Of a stretch of DNA of 64,000 nt, positions 37,231 through 45,398 are shown piece by piece; position 1 is the first letter of the stretch; each line of letters begins with the position of its first letter. The translations under genes and the position numbers were made by a program. The stretch is from Spirochaetia bacterium. GTDB lineage: Bacteria; Spirochaetota; UBA4802; UBA5550. Location of the stretch: positions 20,475 to 84,474 of the forward strand of contig VFJS01000008.1 in the NCBI GenBank assembly GCA_009885955.1, written 5' to 3'. The notes below the pieces were generated by a model. The model made no database searches. It had not been told where the DNA came from and worked only from the letters and a program-made list of their open reading frames with translations.

Positions 37231-37265
37231 CCTATCTCAACTATCTCCCTATCACCTGCATCTGA
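37231..37265. repeat. Short dispersed repeat, type B, copy 2
   Basis: Similar to 10969-11003, same strand, centred on ATCTCCCTATCACCTG. It lies in the 171-bp space between the methyltransferase and the convergent selenoprotein operon. Confidence 0.45.
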
Positions 37266-37316
37266 TCCATTCGTGGTGAAGCCGGGTCCAATGGGACAGT
37301 ACACCGGATTATTATT

Positions 37317-37709
37317 TCATTGTGGTGCCTTACCAATATACCGCTCGATGAATTTTTCCAGGTTCCCTTCCGGAATGTCGCCTGCCATGCGGTCAAGTTC
37401 CTTTCCTTGATCGTTCAGAATGACAAAAGTCGGTGTGGCGGTAACTCCGAAAACAATGATCCTGTCCCGGCCTTCCTCAGTGCGTGTGTTGAGTATTGTG
37501 AATTCCCTGAAACTGGTTTCATATTTTTTCTTTATCCTGTCAACTACAGGCTCCATTTTTTGGCAGATGGGTCACTGCGGATCATAAAACTGGATAAATT
37601 TTGTGCCTTTTTCCGATTTAGACGAGCAGCTTACTGAGAAAACAATCCCGCTTAATAAAAAAATAAAGATGAATGTGGAAGTTATCCTGCCGGCTTTTTT
37701 ACCTTTCAT
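37317..37709 (-). CDS. Thioredoxin-like lipoprotein, selenocysteine at the redox site (UxxC)
   Basis: Read through one in-frame TGA (37574-37572) the gene encodes 130 residues. A lipoprotein signal comes first (FLLSGIVFSVSC, Cys28), then the thioredoxin fold: TKFIQFYDPQ-Sec46-PICQKMEP, where Sec46 and Cys49 take the two positions of a CxxC centre, and the cis-Pro loop GVTATPTFVILND. Everything downstream of the TGA is intact thioredoxin sequence, and no Met-initiated version would hold the active site. A hairpin 21 bases after UGA has a G in the second loop position, as SECIS elements require. The ATG overlaps the end of the peroxiredoxin gene by 11 bases after a GAGGTGAT ribosome-binding site. 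Mature Cys/Sec are only Sec46 and Cys49 besides the lipidated Cys. It probably reduces the neighbouring peroxiredoxin. Confidence 0.88.
37536..37550 (-). promoter_or_regulatory. Candidate bacterial SECIS hairpin of the thioredoxin-like gene
   Basis: In the mRNA, CCUGU pairs with ACAGG around the loop AGUUG. The loop starts 26 bases after UGA, within the usual 16-37 base window, and carries G at its second position. The stem is only 5 bp, so folding support is modest. Confidence 0.5.
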
Positions 37710-38253
37710 TATTGATCACCTCAAGCATTTTTATCATATCATCGATTTTTCTCGGTTCATTCAGCGGCGCGATCTGCCTGAACCGCATGTTTCCTTTTTT
37801 ATCAACTAAAAAGCTGAACCTGTTTGCGACTTTTTCGTTCGAATTAAAAGCCCCGTATGCCTTTGAAACATCCCTGCCCCAGTCTGAAAGGAGATCAAAG
37901 GGCAGATCCAGCTCCTTTCTGAACTTTGCGTGTGAAGCATAACTGTCAACACTGATGCCGAAGACTTCGGCATTCAGCTCTCCTAACCGCCTGAAATTTT
38001 TGCGGTAATCGGAGAGCTCTCCTGTTCAGACCGGAGTGAAGTCGAGGGGATAAAATACCAGGATAACATTCCTCTTTCCTCTGAAATCACTGAGCTTCAC
38101 TGTCACTTGGTCCTGATTTTTCAGATTAAAATCAGGAGCCCTTTCGCCTGGCTGAAGTTCTTTTACCGATATTATATCAGATTTTCCGCAACCGGCAGAA
38201 TTCAAAAGAGGTAAAACAGTTGCAATAATAAGAATAATCAGTGTTTTGTTCAT
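37699..38253 (-). CDS. Peroxiredoxin lipoprotein with selenocysteine as peroxidatic residue
   Basis: Read through the TGA at 38028-38026 the frame gives 184 residues. A lipoprotein signal comes first ([11 protein letters not shown], Cys22), then AhpC/TSA-type peroxiredoxin: [30 protein letters not shown]76[44 protein letters not shown] and [13 protein letters not shown]. In relatives the TGA position is the peroxidatic Cys of FTPVCTGEL. No other Cys remains in the mature protein, so no internal resolving Cys exists; an outside thiol or selenol must resolve the selenenic acid. The overlapping UxxC gene is the obvious candidate. The product should face the periplasm, anchored by lipid. Confidence 0.9.
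37976..38018 (-). promoter_or_regulatory. Candidate SECIS stem-loop of the peroxiredoxin gene
   Basis: Seven bases after UGA the mRNA can form AGCUCUCC/GGAGAGCU (8 bp, perfect), then an inner ACCGC/GCGGU stem around an 11-base A/U-rich loop beginning about 24 bases after UGA. Position and strength suit a SECIS. However, no G lies in the first two loop bases, which departs from the E. coli consensus. Confidence 0.5.
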
Positions 38254-38551
38254 ACACTACCTTTAAAATTTTTTTTTCTATGTCTGTTATGATAAAATAA
38301 TAAACAGCATGGCTGAAAAAGTCAACTAATATGATGATGTATGCTCAATAAACTGATGGTTAATCATAAAATATTTATGTGTTTATACCTAATTTATATT
38401 TTTACTATTTATTTCAATTAAAAAATCAAATATTTATTCAATTTAAAAAAAATTTTATTTGAATTTTATTTATTGAAATTTTGTATCATTAAATAATTAT
38501 AAATATTTTGGTTCAGCCTGATTTTAAAAATATTATCCGGAGTAATTATCT
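38254..38551. other. Divergent AT-rich regulatory space, 298 bp
   Basis: It separates the selenoprotein operon (minus) from the substrate-binding lipoprotein gene (plus). It is strongly AT-rich with poly-A/T tracts. I found no clean promoter pair and no match to the LytTR-type repeats seen at 41128. CCGGAG precedes the GTG at 38552. Confidence 0.4.
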
Positions 38552-39736
38552 GTGAAAAAAAACAGCATAACTTTACATGCAGTTTTTATTGTAATTTTTA
38601 TCATTGCATGCGGTTCAAAAAAAGAAATCTATCAATCCAAAACCAGGAATGGAATCAGCAGTAATGAAATTATCCTGGGGTCGTCGGCCGCGCTGTCCGG
38701 GCATGCATCATTTTTAGGGACCCAGCTCATCCAGGGGTCTCTCTCGCTATTCAATGAAATAAACAGCAGAAACGGAATTCACGGCAGGAAAATACGCCTC
38801 ATATCCCATGATGACGGCTATGAACCGGAACGGTGCCTTGAAAATACAAAAAGGCTGATTGACAGCGATAAGGTTTTTATTCTATTCGATTATGTAGGGA
38901 CTCCCACGGCTGCGACCATTATCAAAATAATCAATGAAAAAAAGATCCCGGTGGCGGGCCTTTTTACCGGTGCCGAGTTTCTGAGGAACCCGCTTCAGCC
39001 ATATATCCTGAACATACGGGCTTCATATTTTAAGGAGGTGGAGATCATTGTTGATTACTGGGTCAAAAGAAATAAAAAAAGGATAGCGGTTTTCATGCAG
39101 AACGATGCCTTCGGAGCAGCTGTACTTTCGGGAACTGAAGTGGCCCTGGCGCGCCATAAGATTGAGCCGGTTATCATCGGGAGATATACAAGGGGAAAAC
39201 TTCCGGAAAGGTCAGCAGTAAGCGGAATAGCAGTGAAAAAACCTGATGCCATTATCATGGTCGGGACGTACACTCCGCTGGCGCATTTTGTGAAAATGGC
39301 AAAGGACGCCGGCCTCCGTGAGACAGATTTCCACACGGTATCCTTTGTCGGGTCCGAAGCTTTTGCCGCTGAACTGCTCCAGCTGGGCGAGGATGTGAAA
39401 AAAAATGTCTATGTTACACAGGTTGTTCCATCACCCGATGACCCTGACAATCCTGCGGCTGCGGAATTCCGGAAATTATATAAAAAATATTATCCCGGAG
39501 AGGCCCCGAATTATGTTGCCTTTGAAGGATTTATAAATGCTAAAATCGTGGTTGAAGCCCTTATGCGCTGCGGGAATGATCTGTTCAGGGAAAAGCTGGT
39601 ATCGGTAATCGAATCGATGTCGGATTACAATGGGGAAACAGGGCTTATATCTGATATTGCCCCGGATAACCATAATTTTTTTGATGATGTGAAAATAAGC
39701 ACGATAAAGAACCGTTCGTTCCAGGTGATTCAATGA
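38552..39736 (+). CDS. Periplasmic ligand-binding lipoprotein (LivK-like, type 1 fold)
   Basis: The GTG start at 38552 follows a GGAG site. The 394-residue protein has a lipoprotein signal (VIFIIACGSKKE, Cys20) and a Peripla_BP_6 domain: IILGSSAALSGHASFLGTQL, FNEINSRNGIHGRKIRLISH and the hinge segments IAVFMQNDAFGAAVLSGTEV and VGTYTPLAHFVKMAKDAG. Such proteins bind amino acids, amides or aromatic acids. No ABC permease or ATPase gene follows. The next gene is a membrane-anchored regulator, so sensing rather than uptake is plausible. Ligand unknown. Confidence 0.9.
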   Translation: MKKNSITLHAVFIVIFIIACGSKKEIYQSKTRNGISSNEIILGSSAALSGHASFLGTQLIQGSLSLFNEINSRNGIHGRKIRLISHDDGYEPERCLENTKRLIDSDKVFILFDYVGTPTAATIIKIINEKKIPVAGLFTGAEFLRNPLQPYILNIRASYFKEVEIIVDYWVKRNKKRIAVFMQNDAFGAAVLSGTEVALARHKIEPVIIGRYTRGKLPERSAVSGIAVKKPDAIIMVGTYTPLAHFVKMAKDAGLRETDFHTVSFVGSEAFAAELLQLGEDVKKNVYVTQVVPSPDDPDNPAAAEFRKLYKKYYPGEAPNYVAFEGFINAKIVVEALMRCGNDLFREKLVSVIESMSDYNGETGLISDIAPDNHNFFDDVKISTIKNRSFQVIQ

Positions 39737-39875
39737 ACAGCCCGGGTTTACATTATAACAATGCCTGTGGGGGAAAATATTTTTTTCCGCAGAGATACAA
39801 AAACTCAGAAAAACAGCAGGAATGAATCTGTGGCTGATTTTCCAGACATAGATCCCCAGAGTAAAGTTGCGTAAC

Positions 39876-41129
39876 ATGAGAAAATCAATACAGGGGAATG
39901 TCTTTATCCTTTTTTCCATCAGCCTGGGTATCATTATCATATCGCAGCTGCTGACGGTCTCTCTCTATTACAGACTTGGTGTAAGCTCGCAGAATGCCGA
40001 CATTTTATTTCTGCAGAACAAGTCGATTGAATCCCTGAGCAGAAAATTTCTCCAGGTAACCATGCTTGCCAATTCAGCAAGGGAGAATGCCTTTGACATC
40101 TTCAATCTAAACCTGAACATTGAACGCGATATAAAACAGATCCACGACATCACGGGAATCATGCTCGAGGGTGGAGAGATATTAATTGAAGGAACCATTT
40201 ACCGGTTCCCCCCGCTTGCCAGAATTCACCATGCTGAGATCAATAACATGGGCCTCCTGCTCAATGCATACATGTTTGTCAAAGACATCATATTAAAATC
40301 GGACAGCATACCGGAACGCGAAAATAAACTGGTCCTTCTTACCAGTATCATCGGGCAGTTGACCGGAAAGAACCAGTCGATACTCAGGATTATAAAAAAA
40401 GAGGTCAGATTTGACCAGATGATATTTTCAGCGGTCATGGTTATTGCCCTGCTGATTGTCATCATTGTGTTCCTGCTGTTCAGGCAGTATGTTGTCGGCA
40501 GCATCATCAATCCGCTCAAAAATTTTTCAGCGAGATTTGCCGATCTGTCCGTGGGCCATATCGGGACAGAGATAGAGTATATACGGAAAGATGAATTCGG
40601 AGATCTCTATAATTCATTCAATCTTCTTCTCAGGATACTGAAGGGATTCTCCAGTCATTTTGAGAATATGCTGTCCAATCATTATCCCGGAAAACAGTCC
40701 GGTGAAAATAAAAGTCTTTTCAAACCGGGTCACATGAATGAACTTTTCATGCGGTTTAACAGTTCTGCGAAACCGAAAAGCCTTGACTATAATAGTCAGT
40801 CAAATATCTCGCTGAGCGACAAGAATAACATTTATTTTTTTCCGCCGGATAAAATAGTGTACTGCTCTTCCTCGGGCAGCCAGACAATCATACACACGGT
40901 AAAGCGGGACTTTGCTCTGAATGTAAAATTCAAGAGTATCGAGGAAACTCTTCCGGAAACATTTTTACGCATACATAAACAGTACATTGTTAATTTCAGG
41001 TATATTTCCCGTCTCACTCATGTAATGAGCGGGCATTACAAATTATTACTTGATGATGAAGACGATACTGAACTTCCCGTGGGTAGAAATTATATAGCCT
41101 CATTAAAAAATATGATTAATACGAAGTAA
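39876..41129 (+). CDS. Membrane-anchored HAMP-LytTR transcription regulator
   Basis: ATG 39876 is chosen over TTG 39867. The 417-residue protein has a first membrane helix (9-30), an external helical sensor region of about 155 residues, a second helix (187-210), a HAMP linker (INPLKNFSARFADLSVGHIG; YIRKDEFGDLYNSFNLL) and a C-terminal LytTR DNA-binding domain (318-415): NIYFFPPDKIVYCSSSGSQT, FLRIHKQYIVNFRYISRL and DDTELPVGRNYIASLK. No receiver or kinase domain is present, so signal passes directly from sensor through HAMP to DNA. Three LytTR-type repeats lie directly after its stop codon, before the formate dehydrogenase operon. Confidence 0.92.
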   Translation: MRKSIQGNVFILFSISLGIIIISQLLTVSLYYRLGVSSQNADILFLQNKSIESLSRKFLQVTMLANSARENAFDIFNLNLNIERDIKQIHDITGIMLEGGEILIEGTIYRFPPLARIHHAEINNMGLLLNAYMFVKDIILKSDSIPERENKLVLLTSIIGQLTGKNQSILRIIKKEVRFDQMIFSAVMVIALLIVIIVFLLFRQYVVGSIINPLKNFSARFADLSVGHIGTEIEYIRKDEFGDLYNSFNLLLRILKGFSSHFENMLSNHYPGKQSGENKSLFKPGHMNELFMRFNSSAKPKSLDYNSQSNISLSDKNNIYFFPPDKIVYCSSSGSQTIIHTVKRDFALNVKFKSIEETLPETFLRIHKQYIVNFRYISRLTHVMSGHYKLLLDDEDDTELPVGRNYIASLKNMINTK

Positions 41130-41179
41130 CCGTTCATCGCGTTTTGGTACCTGTTCAACCGCTTTCAGTAACCGTTCAT
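41128..41179 (+). promoter_or_regulatory. Three direct repeats with 21-bp period, predicted LytTR-regulator sites
   Basis: The core GTTCA occurs at 41132, 41153 and 41174, exactly 21 bp apart. The outer two are identical (AACCGTTCAT, 41128-41137 and 41170-41179); the middle one is CCTGTTCAA. ACCGTTCAT fits the published LytTR consensus ([TA][AC][CA]GTTN[AG][TG]) at every position. A promoter begins about 10 bp downstream. The first copy overlaps the regulator's stop codon. Confidence 0.65.
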
Positions 41180-41189
41180 TTCCTGCCTA

Positions 41190-41217
41190 TTGACAAAATG
41201 TTAAAATAAAGGATAAA
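41190..41217 (+). promoter_or_regulatory. Promoter candidate for the formate dehydrogenase operon
   Basis: TTGACA (41190-41195) is 16 bp before GATAAA (41212-41217). The third LytTR-type repeat ends 10 bp before the -35 box, a position typical of an activator. The leader is about 180 bases. Confidence 0.5.
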
Positions 41218-41355
41218 TATCCTAGGATTTTTGTAATATACCGGATATTGCGGATCTATGACTCCCGGCCACACTGTCGGCTCAGGGATAAGCAGATTGA
41301 TTTCACCGTAAAATCAGGTACATATATAAACATATTACAAAGTTGGATCCAAAAA

Positions 41356-41373
41356 TGGACAACATATTGTCCA
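41356..41373. promoter_or_regulatory. 7-bp inverted repeat before the FDH gene
   Basis: TGGACAA-CATA-TTGTCCA lies about 30 bp upstream of the formate dehydrogenase start, in the untranslated leader. It could be a repressor site or an mRNA hairpin. Confidence 0.35.
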
Positions 41374-41404
41374 GAAAGCTGTTAATCTATACTGGAGGTG
41401 TATG

Positions 41405-44400
41405 ATGGACAAATTCAGCCGGAAATCTTTTTTAAAGATGGGAGCTGTTTCCGTGGGGTCGATGGTATCAGGATTTACCCTGTCATCGAAATCAGCATGG
41501 GCCGATACAAAGGAATTTAAAACATACAGAACAAAAGAGACAACAAGCATCTGCTGTTTCTGCGGTGTGGGCTGCGGGCTCATTGTGAGCCAGAGGGACG
41601 GCAGGATTGTCAACGTTGAAGGAGACCCGGATCACCCTATTAATGAAGGATCTGTCTGCTCCAAGGGAGCCGGTATTATCCAGACCACGGTAAACAAGAG
41701 ACGGCTGGACCATGTCCTCTACAGAGCCCCTGGTTCGGGAAGCTGGGAGAAGAAGGACTGGAAATGGGCAATAGAAAAAATCGCAAAAAATATGGTCGAG
41801 GCAAGGGAAAAATCCCTGGTCCAGAAGGACGCGAAAGGGAGGCTCGTCAACCGCACCGACGGCATAGCCAATCTCGGCGGTGCCGCACTTGACAATGAAG
41901 AGTGCTATCTTATATCAAAATTCATGAGGTCCCTGGGGCTTACATGGATAGAGCACCAGGCGCGAATTTGACACTCCTCAACGGTCGCCAGTCTGGCGGC
42001 CACTTTCGGACGCGGTGCAATGACAAACCACTGGATAGACATCCAGCATGCCGATGTTATCATGATGATCGGGAGCAATGCGGCAGAAAATCATACCATT
42101 TCAATGAAATGGATAAATAAGGCCATTGAAAACGGTTCCACCCTTATCTGCATAGACCCGAGGTATACCAGGTCTGCGTCGCTGGCACAGATCTACGGGC
42201 CGCTCCGCTCCGGGACTGATATTACCATGATAGGCGGGATCATCAATCACGCTTTAAAGAATGATAAAATTCATAAAGAGTATGTAATAAATTCAACGAA
42301 CGCGTCATTCCTGATAAATCCCGGATACGGTTTTGATGTAGAAAAGGGGGTATTCTCGGGATACGATGAGGCAAAGAGGAGTTACAAAAAGGAAACATGG
42401 TCCTATCAGCTTGACGGCGCCGGAAATCCACTGCGTGACATGACACTCATGGATCCTAATTGTGTATACCAGCTGATGAAAAAGCATTACACCAGGTACA
42501 CGCCTGAAATGGTTTCAGGAATAACCGGCTGCCCGAAAGATGTATTCATGAAAATCGCAGAAACTTTTACTGCAACATCGGCGGCTGACAAGGTGGCTAC
42601 GATTATGTATGCCATGGGGACTACCCAGCATACCGTGGGGACACAGAATATAAGGTCTTATGCCATGCTCCAGCTTCTCATGGGTAATATTGGAAAAGCC
42701 GGAGGCGGGATAAATGCGTTGAGGGGTGAATCCAATGTCCAGGGATCAACGGATATGGCCCTCCTCTACAACACGATTCCCGGATACCTGAAGTCTCCAG
42801 GCCCGGGCGATACGGATCTTGCAACCTATATTAAAAACATCACGCCTAAAACCAATGATCCCAAATCGGCAAACTGGCTGAGCAACAGCTCAAAGTACAT
42901 CACGAGCCTGTTAAAGTCCTGGTGGGGGGAACATGCCCAGAAGGATACTGAAGGGGGATTCTGCTTCAACTATCTACCAAAAGGTGAGGGCTGGATGGAC
43001 CACATTACCCTTTTTGAACAGATGTACGCAGGCCAGTTCGATGGCATGCTGGTATGGGGCCAGAACCCGGCAGTAGGCGGCCCTAATCTGCAGAAGGAAT
43101 CCATCGCGTTTGAAAAGCTCAAGTGGATGGTAGTCGTAGACCTATGGGAGCATGAAACTGCTACTTTCTGGAAGGCCCCAGGTGTGAAAACAGCGGACAT
43201 AAAGACAGAGGTATTTCTCCTTCCCGCGGCATCGTCCATGGAAAAGGAGGGGTCAATTGCGAATTCAGGGAGATGGGTCCAGTGGCGCTATGCTGCAATC
43301 AAACCCGGCGATCCGGGATGGCACAATGATGCACGTTCCGATCTCTGGATAGTCGATTCGCTGTTCAAAGCGGTAAAGGCTGAATATGAAAAAACTCCGG
43401 GGAAATTCGCGGCGCCCGTGGTAAATCTAAACTGGGATTACGGCACAGGGAAAACCCTGGACCTCCACAAAGAGCCCGATGTGCATAAAGTCGCCAGGGA
43501 GATAAATGGCTACCTGATAAAAGACGGAAAACCTGCCGGCCAGGCCCCTGCCTTCGGAGTTCTGAAGGATGACGGGTCAACGGCATGCGGAAACTGGATC
43601 TATTCCGGAAGCTACGTCGGCTGGAACAGCAAGGAAGGGAAAAAGTCCGATACTCATTTTGTAAAAAACAGTGCCGGGGAATTTTCCAACAGGCTTGCGA
43701 AAAGGATAAATGAAAAGGATGAGCCGGCAGCGCAGAAGCTGATCCAGCAGGGCCGTGCTTCGGGCATGCACCTGAACTGGTCCTGGTGCTGGCCTGTCAA
43801 CAGGAGGATCATCTACAACAGAGCCTCTGTCGATATGAAAGGCGACTCTTTTGATTCCAATAAATGGGTAATCCGCTGGAACCCTGCGCTGGACAGCGGC
43901 AAGGGCGCCTTTGAAGGCGATGTGCCTGACGGCCCATGGGCTCCAGGGACAAAGCATCCATTTATCATGGTTGCTGAAGGTTATGGCAGGCTGTTTGCAG
44001 CCGGACTTCTCGACGGGCCGCTGCCGGAACATTATGAGCCTGTTGAATCTCCCTTCGGGAAGGATAACCCCCTGAATGGAATGGCATTTAACCCTGCCAT
44101 ACTCCAGTACTGGAAGGGGACAAAGCTCCAGTGCGAACTGAACAGCATAGGGGAATGCGCATTGTTCCCCATTGTGGCCACAACCTACAGGCTGAGTGAA
44201 CACTGGCAGGCAGGCGCCATGACACGGAACCAGCCCTGGCTCACGGAACTTATGCCCGATTTCTTCATAGAAATGAGCAATGAGCTTGCTGAAAAAATCG
44301 GCGTGAAAAACGGCTCTAAGGTGAAACTTTCATCGGCAAGAGGAAATGTCACAGCCTTTGCCCTTGTTACCCACAGGTTCAAGCCGTTCAACCTTGTTGA

Positions 44401-44569
44401 CAAGCAGGGAAAAAATATGGTGGTCCACCAGGTTGGAATCCCGTGGCATTTCGGTTACCAGGGCATCGCAACAGGAGCATCGGCCAATATGCTCACACCC
44501 CATGTCGGGGATGCGAATACAAATATTCCCGAATACAAGGCATTCCTCTGCAATGTTGTGAAGGCATAA
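41405..44569 (+). CDS. fdnG: Formate dehydrogenase alpha subunit, selenocysteine-containing (FdnG/FdoG type)
   Basis: An ATG at 41402 is only three bases from GGAGG; ATG 41405 is better placed. Read through TGA 41969-41971 the frame is 1054 residues. A Tat-like signal (DKFSRKSFLKMG) has Arg-Lys instead of Arg-Arg. The [4Fe-4S] Cys are 50, 53, 57 and 85 (CCFCGVGC; VCSKGA). Sec189 sits in ARI-Sec-HSSTVASLAATFGRGAMTN, the invariant Mo/W ligand context of FdnG-type enzymes. Later motifs: GSNAAENHTIS, GGINALRGESNVQGSTD and VVDLWEHETATFW. It oxidises formate to CO2, probably on the outer face of the membrane. RBS, SECIS and downstream subunit genes are all in place. Complete length for the family. 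Confidence 0.95.
41983..42001 (+). promoter_or_regulatory. SECIS hairpin of the formate dehydrogenase gene
   Basis: GGUCGCC pairs with GGCGGCC (7 bp, one G-U) around the loop AGUCU. The loop starts 19 bases after UGA and has G in the second position, closely resembling the E. coli fdhF/fdnG SECIS. Confidence 0.8.
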
Positions 44570-44579
44570 GGAGAAAAAA

Positions 44580-45398
44580 ATGAAAACATCAATAAACCAG
44601 AAAGGTTTTTTAATAGACGGTACAAAGTGCATCGGCTGCCGGGGATGCCAGGTTGCCTGCAAACAGTGGAATGAACTCCCGGCCGAGAAGACTGAATTTT
44701 TCGGAGGTCCGGGTTATCAGAACCCGGCCCACCTCTCCAGCAAGACCTATACCCTCATAAAGTACCGTGAAGTGATGAAAGACGGGAAATTAAAGGGATG
44801 GGTTTTTCACAAGGACCAGTGCCAGCACTGCCTTGAACCGGCATGCGTGTCAGCATGCATTGTCGGCGCCCTGGAAAAGACTGCCAGCGGGCCGGTGGTA
44901 TGGGAGGATAAAAAGTGCATCGGGTGCAGGTACTGCATGCTGGCCTGTCCCTTCAATGTGCCTGCCTTTGAATGGAGCAGCATCAATCCCGACATACGCA
45001 AATGCACACTCTGTTCCGACAGGATAGAGAACGGCCTTGAGCCGTCATGCGCAAAGGCCTGCCCCACGAAGGCAATCATTTTCGGCGACAGGAACTCGCT
45101 TATCAAGATTGCCAGGAATAGGCTGAAGTCCGAGTCCGCAAAATATCACCAGCACATTTACGGAGAAGAAGAGGCCGGGGGCACATGCATCCTGAATATT
45201 TCAAGCATACCCCTTGAAGATTTCGGCTATCCGAAAAATTTACCGAAAACGGCAATGGCGAGCTTTACCCAGCCCGCGCTGCGCTCAATACCGGGAGCGG
45301 TCATAGGCCTCGGCGCCGCGCTCGGCCTTATCGCATTTATTGCGAACATGGTCAAAGGCGATGAAAAAGATTCCAGCGGGCAAGGAGACAGGTCATGA
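44580..45398 (+). CDS. fdnH: Formate dehydrogenase iron-sulfur (beta) subunit
   Basis: A 272-residue ferredoxin-like subunit with four Cys clusters for [4Fe-4S] centres: CIGCRGCQVACKQW, CQHCLEPACVSAC, CIGCRYCMLACPFNVP and CTLCSDRIENGLEPSCAKAC. The C-terminal helix (GAVIGLGAALGLIAFIANMV) anchors it to the membrane. It transfers electrons from the alpha subunit to the membrane subunit. The gene begins 10 bp after alpha and overlaps the next gene by four bases (ATGA). Confidence 0.94.
   Translation: MKTSINQKGFLIDGTKCIGCRGCQVACKQWNELPAEKTEFFGGPGYQNPAHLSSKTYTLIKYREVMKDGKLKGWVFHKDQCQHCLEPACVSACIVGALEKTASGPVVWEDKKCIGCRYCMLACPFNVPAFEWSSINPDIRKCTLCSDRIENGLEPSCAKACPTKAIIFGDRNSLIKIARNRLKSESAKYHQHIYGEEEAGGTCILNISSIPLEDFGYPKNLPKTAMASFTQPALRSIPGAVIGLGAALGLIAFIANMVKGDEKDSSGQGDRS

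Noticed and set aside
37317..38253. Two pseudogenes, each with a nonsense mutation
   Set aside because: Both stops are TGA, both fall precisely on the catalytic Cys position, the rest of each frame is intact, and a third UGA in this window lies at the known Sec site of formate dehydrogenase. Random nonsense mutation explains this poorly.
38254..38551. LytTR-type sites also controlling the selenoprotein operon
   Set aside because: I looked for GTTCA-type repeats with 21-bp spacing and found none convincing, so regulation by the nearby LytTR protein is not claimed there.
39766..39850. Another copy of the CACAGAG inverted repeat seen at 19711
   Set aside because: Only short GCAGAGATAC and CTGTGGCTG matches; not enough to call a related element.
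41402..44569. Formate dehydrogenase as two separate proteins (41402-41971 and 42020-44569)
   Set aside because: The two halves are in the same frame, the junction is the invariant Sec context, and a SECIS hairpin follows; a start at 42020 would drop the Mo/W ligand.
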